Shown here: piece by piece, positions 61,768-64,000 of the stretch
Numbering within the stretch: position 1 is the stretch's first letter
Layout of the letters: every line of letters starts with the position of its first letter
Source: an uncultured Aquitalea sp.
GTDB lineage: Bacteria > Pseudomonadota > Gammaproteobacteria > Burkholderiales > Chromobacteriaceae
DNA: 64,000 bases
Assembly (NCBI RefSeq): GCF_945957525.1
Contig: NZ_CAMFLA010000007.1
Span: 62,001-126,000, forward strand
Direction of reading: 5' to 3'
Translations under genes and position numbers: made by a program
The notes under the pieces: generated by a model
The model's database searches: none
Told to the model about the DNA's origin: nothing
Seen by the model: only the letters and a program-made list of their open reading frames with translations

Positions 61768-64000
61768 ATGTCGATCCGCCATGTAGATCTGGAAGAAAAG
61801 TACACCGCGGCCACCGGCCAGGTACTGATGACCGGCATTCAGGCGCTGGTGCGCCTGCCCATGCTGCAACAAGAGCTGGACCGCGCCGCCGGCCTCAATA
61901 CCGCCGGCTACGTCACCGGCTACCGCGGCTCGCCGCTGGGCAACGTCGATCAGGCCATGCAAAAAGCCGAGGCCTATCTCAAGCCGCACAATGTGGTGTT
62001 CCATCCCGGCCTTAATGAGGATCTGGCCGCCACGGCGGTATGGGGCACGCAACAGGTCAACATGTTCGAAGGCGCCAAGTACGACGGCGTCTACGCCATG
62101 TGGTACGGCAAGGGGCCGGGCGTGGACCGTTCCGGCGACGTGATCAAGCACGGCAATGTGGCCGGCACCTCGCGCCACGGCGGCGTGCTGCTGGTGGCTG
62201 GCGACGACCACGCCGCCAAATCCTCCACCTTCCCGCACCAGTCCGACCATATTCTCGCCGCCAGCATGATTCCGGTGCTGTCGCCCTCCGGCGTGCAGGA
62301 GGTCATCGATTTCGGCCTGCACGGCTGGGCGATGAGCCGCTATTCCGGTTGCTGGACCGCCATCAAGGCCATTTCCGACACCATCGAAAGCTCGGCGGTG
62401 GTGGACATCTCGCCGGAGCGCTTCCAATTTGTCATCCCGGCGGACTTCCCCATTCCGGAAGGCGGCCTGTCCATCCGCTGGCCGGATCCGCCGCTAGTGC
62501 AGGAAAAACGCGTACTGCATCACCGCCTCTACGCCGCCCTCGCCTACGCCCGCGCCAACAAACTCAACCGGGTCACGCTCGATTCGCCCAAACCGCGCCT
62601 GGGCATCATCACCTGCGGCAAGAGCTATCTGGACGTGATGCAGGCGCTGGACGATCTGGGCATCGATGAAAAACTGGCCGCCGACATCGGCCTGCGCATC
62701 TTCAAGGTGGGCATGGTATGGCCGCTGGAGCCGGAAGGCGTGCGTCAGTTTGCCGAAGGCCTGGACGAGATTCTGGTGGTGGAAGAAAAACGCCAGATCA
62801 TCGAATACCAATTGAAAGAACAGCTCTACAACTGGCGCGACGACGTGCGTCCGCGCGTGGTGGGCAAGTTTGCCGAAAAAGGCGAATGGGCGTTGCCGCA
62901 CGGCGACTGGTTGCTGCCCGCCGCCGGAGAACTGACGCCGGCCATGATTGCGCGCGCCATCGCCAGCCGCTTGGCGCTGATCTTTGACAGCCCGGTGATC
63001 CATGACCGGCTGAAGTTCTACGACGAAAAAGAAGCGCAGTTGGTGAAGCCGCGCGAAAACATCGCCCGCGTGCCGCATTACTGCTCAGGCTGTCCGCACA
63101 ACACCAGCACCCGCGTGCCGGAAGGCAGCCGCGCGGTCGCCGGCATTGGCTGCCATTACATGGCGCACTGGATTGAAGGCGACAGCACCAAAACCTTCAC
63201 CCAGATGGGTGGCGAAGGCATCACCTGGGTGGGCCAGGCGCCCTTCACCCATACCCGCCACATTTTCACCAATCTGGGCGACGGTACTTACTTCCACTCC
63301 GGCATTCTGGCCATCCGCGCCGCCGTGGCGGCCAAGGTCAACATCACCTACAAGCTGCTCTACAACGACGCGGTGGCCATGACCGGCGGCCAGCATGTGG
63401 ACGGCTATCTCGATGTGCCGATGATTACCCGCCAACTGGCGGCCGAGGGCGTGAAACGCATCGTTATCACCAGCGACGATCCGGACAAATACCGCGGCGC
63501 GCACGGCCCGGTGACGGGGTTGGCCGAAGGCGTGGACATTTTTCATCGCCGCGAGCTGGACCGTCTGCAACGCGAGTTGCGCGAGACCGAAGGCGTCACC
63601 GTGCTGATCCACGATCAGACCTGCGCCGCTGAAAAACGCCGCCGCCGCAAACGCAAAGAGTTTCCCGATCCGGCCAAACGCGCCGTCATCAACGAGCGCG
63701 TCTGCGAGGGTTGCGGCGACTGCGGGCAGAAATCCGGCTGCCTGTCGGTGTTGCCGGTGGAAACCGCGCTAGGCCGCAAACGCCGCATCGATCAGTCCAG
63801 CTGCAACAAGGACTTCAGCTGCGTGGAAGGCTTCTGTCCCAGCTTCGTCACCGTGGAAGGCGGCCAGTTGAAGAAACAGGCCGGCGCTTCGGCCAACCTT
63901 GCCGACATGCCGCCGCTGCCCGCCCCGGCCATTCCGGCGCTGGATCAGCCCTACGGCATCATGGTGACCGGCATTGGCGGCACAGGCGTGGTCACTATCG
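61768..64000 (+). CDS. Fused indolepyruvate ferredoxin oxidoreductase (runs off window end)
   Basis: About 744 codons visible, with AGGAGGAG upstream of the ATG. N-terminal pyruvate:ferredoxin-type domain (GYVTGYRGSPLGNVDQAM, GPGVDRSGDVIKHGN), TPP-binding half (IGCHYMAHWIEGD, NLGDGTYFHSGI, DAVAMTGGQHVDG) and a 4Fe-4S pair near codons 645-690 (CEGCGDC, CNKDFSC, CPS). The C-terminal gamma domain begins (GIMVTGIGGTGVV) as the window ends. Fused forms of about 1150 residues are typical of proteobacteria. It decarboxylates aryl- and branched-chain 2-oxo acids with ferredoxin reduction. Two 11-mer copies (63519, 63887). Confidence 0.93.
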   Translation, partial: MSIRHVDLEEKYTAATGQVLMTGIQALVRLPMLQQELDRAAGLNTAGYVTGYRGSPLGNVDQAMQKAEAYLKPHNVVFHPGLNEDLAATAVWGTQQVNMFEGAKYDGVYAMWYGKGPGVDRSGDVIKHGNVAGTSRHGGVLLVAGDDHAAKSSTFPHQSDHILAASMIPVLSPSGVQEVIDFGLHGWAMSRYSGCWTAIKAISDTIESSAVVDISPERFQFVIPADFPIPEGGLSIRWPDPPLVQEKRVLHHRLYAALAYARANKLNRVTLDSPKPRLGIITCGKSYLDVMQALDDLGIDEKLAADIGLRIFKVGMVWPLEPEGVRQFAEGLDEILVVEEKRQIIEYQLKEQLYNWRDDVRPRVVGKFAEKGEWALPHGDWLLPAAGELTPAMIARAIASRLALIFDSPVIHDRLKFYDEKEAQLVKPRENIARVPHYCSGCPHNTSTRVPEGSRAVAGIGCHYMAHWIEGDSTKTFTQMGGEGITWVGQAPFTHTRHIFTNLGDGTYFHSGILAIRAAVAAKVNITYKLLYNDAVAMTGGQHVDGYLDVPMITRQLAAEGVKRIVITSDDPDKYRGAHGPVTGLAEGVDIFHRRELDRLQRELRETEGVTVLIHDQTCAAEKRRRRKRKEFPDPAKRAVINERVCEGCGDCGQKSGCLSVLPVETALGRKRRIDQSSCNKDFSCVEGFCPSFVTVEGGQLKKQAGASANLADMPPLPAPAIPALDQPYGIMVTGIGGTGVVTI

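Noticed and set aside
24841-63529. Near-matches to the 11-mer such as TTTGCCGAAG, CTTCGGCCACC and CTTCGGCCAGC
   Set aside because: One or two mismatches; they may be decayed copies, but I counted only exact 11-mers and listed the three ten-base matches.

Overview
The window is a GC-rich, densely packed bacterial chromosome segment. Gene content fits a betaproteobacterium of the Chromobacteriaceae type (Chromobacterium and relatives): a complete hut pathway with HutC, a fused indolepyruvate ferredoxin oxidoreductase, glpR/glpD/glpF/glpK, and many LysE/RhtB and EamA exporters. The assignment is inferred from content and style only. There are 64 supported protein genes, no tRNA or rRNA, and no insertion sequence.

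Layout. 0-3 kb: a CBS-domain protein cut by the window edge, a small monooxygenase and a P450 facing an ArsR regulator. 3-11 kb: Xaa-Pro aminopeptidase, CoA transferase, BenE-type transporter facing a MocR regulator, and an LhgO-like oxidase - DUF4188 - MOSC run. 11-21.5 kb: glycerol catabolism (glpR, glpD, glpF, glpK) with GlpR-type boxes, interrupted by a peroxiredoxin, a MerR/carboxymuconolactone-decarboxylase ORF with an 11-C tract, an EamA exporter and an AraC regulator, then pyruvate kinase. 21.9-30 kb: chemoreceptor, MerR/old-yellow-enzyme pair, hydrolase, and a Tat-exported flavoprotein coupled to a membrane protein. 30-33.6 kb: a structured-RNA-like leader and small gene, then a vsr / C5-methyltransferase / restriction-endonuclease cassette bounded by 53-bp direct repeats. 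33.6-44 kb: exporters, AraC, hydrolases, a cupin-XRE regulator facing an EamA exporter, and a C69 peptidase. 44-51.7 kb: hutH, hutU, hutG, hutI, uppP, hutC. 51.7-64 kb: housekeeping and small genes (mutarotase, rsmE, IMPase family, gmhA, AlaX-like editing protein, rarD) and the start of the indolepyruvate oxidoreductase.

How the genes work together. GlpF imports glycerol, GlpK phosphorylates it, GlpD oxidises it, and pyruvate kinase lies directly beyond glpK. HutH, HutU, HutI and HutG take histidine to glutamate by the four-step formimidoylglutamase route, under HutC. Most of the rest are self-contained regulator/target pairs.

Most notable signals. (1) An 11-mer, CTTCGGCCAAC or its complement, occurs 22 times exactly, in and between genes and on both strands, sometimes as the arm of a terminator; it looks like a DNA-uptake-sequence-type repeat. 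(2) The restriction-modification cassette sits between two near-identical copies of a terminator plus that 11-mer. (3) A multi-hairpin leader with two alternative partners for one segment precedes a small gene ending at an amber codon. (4) A C11 tract decides whether a MerR regulator and its downstream enzyme are fused or separate. (5) A near-perfect parS site lies inside hutH.
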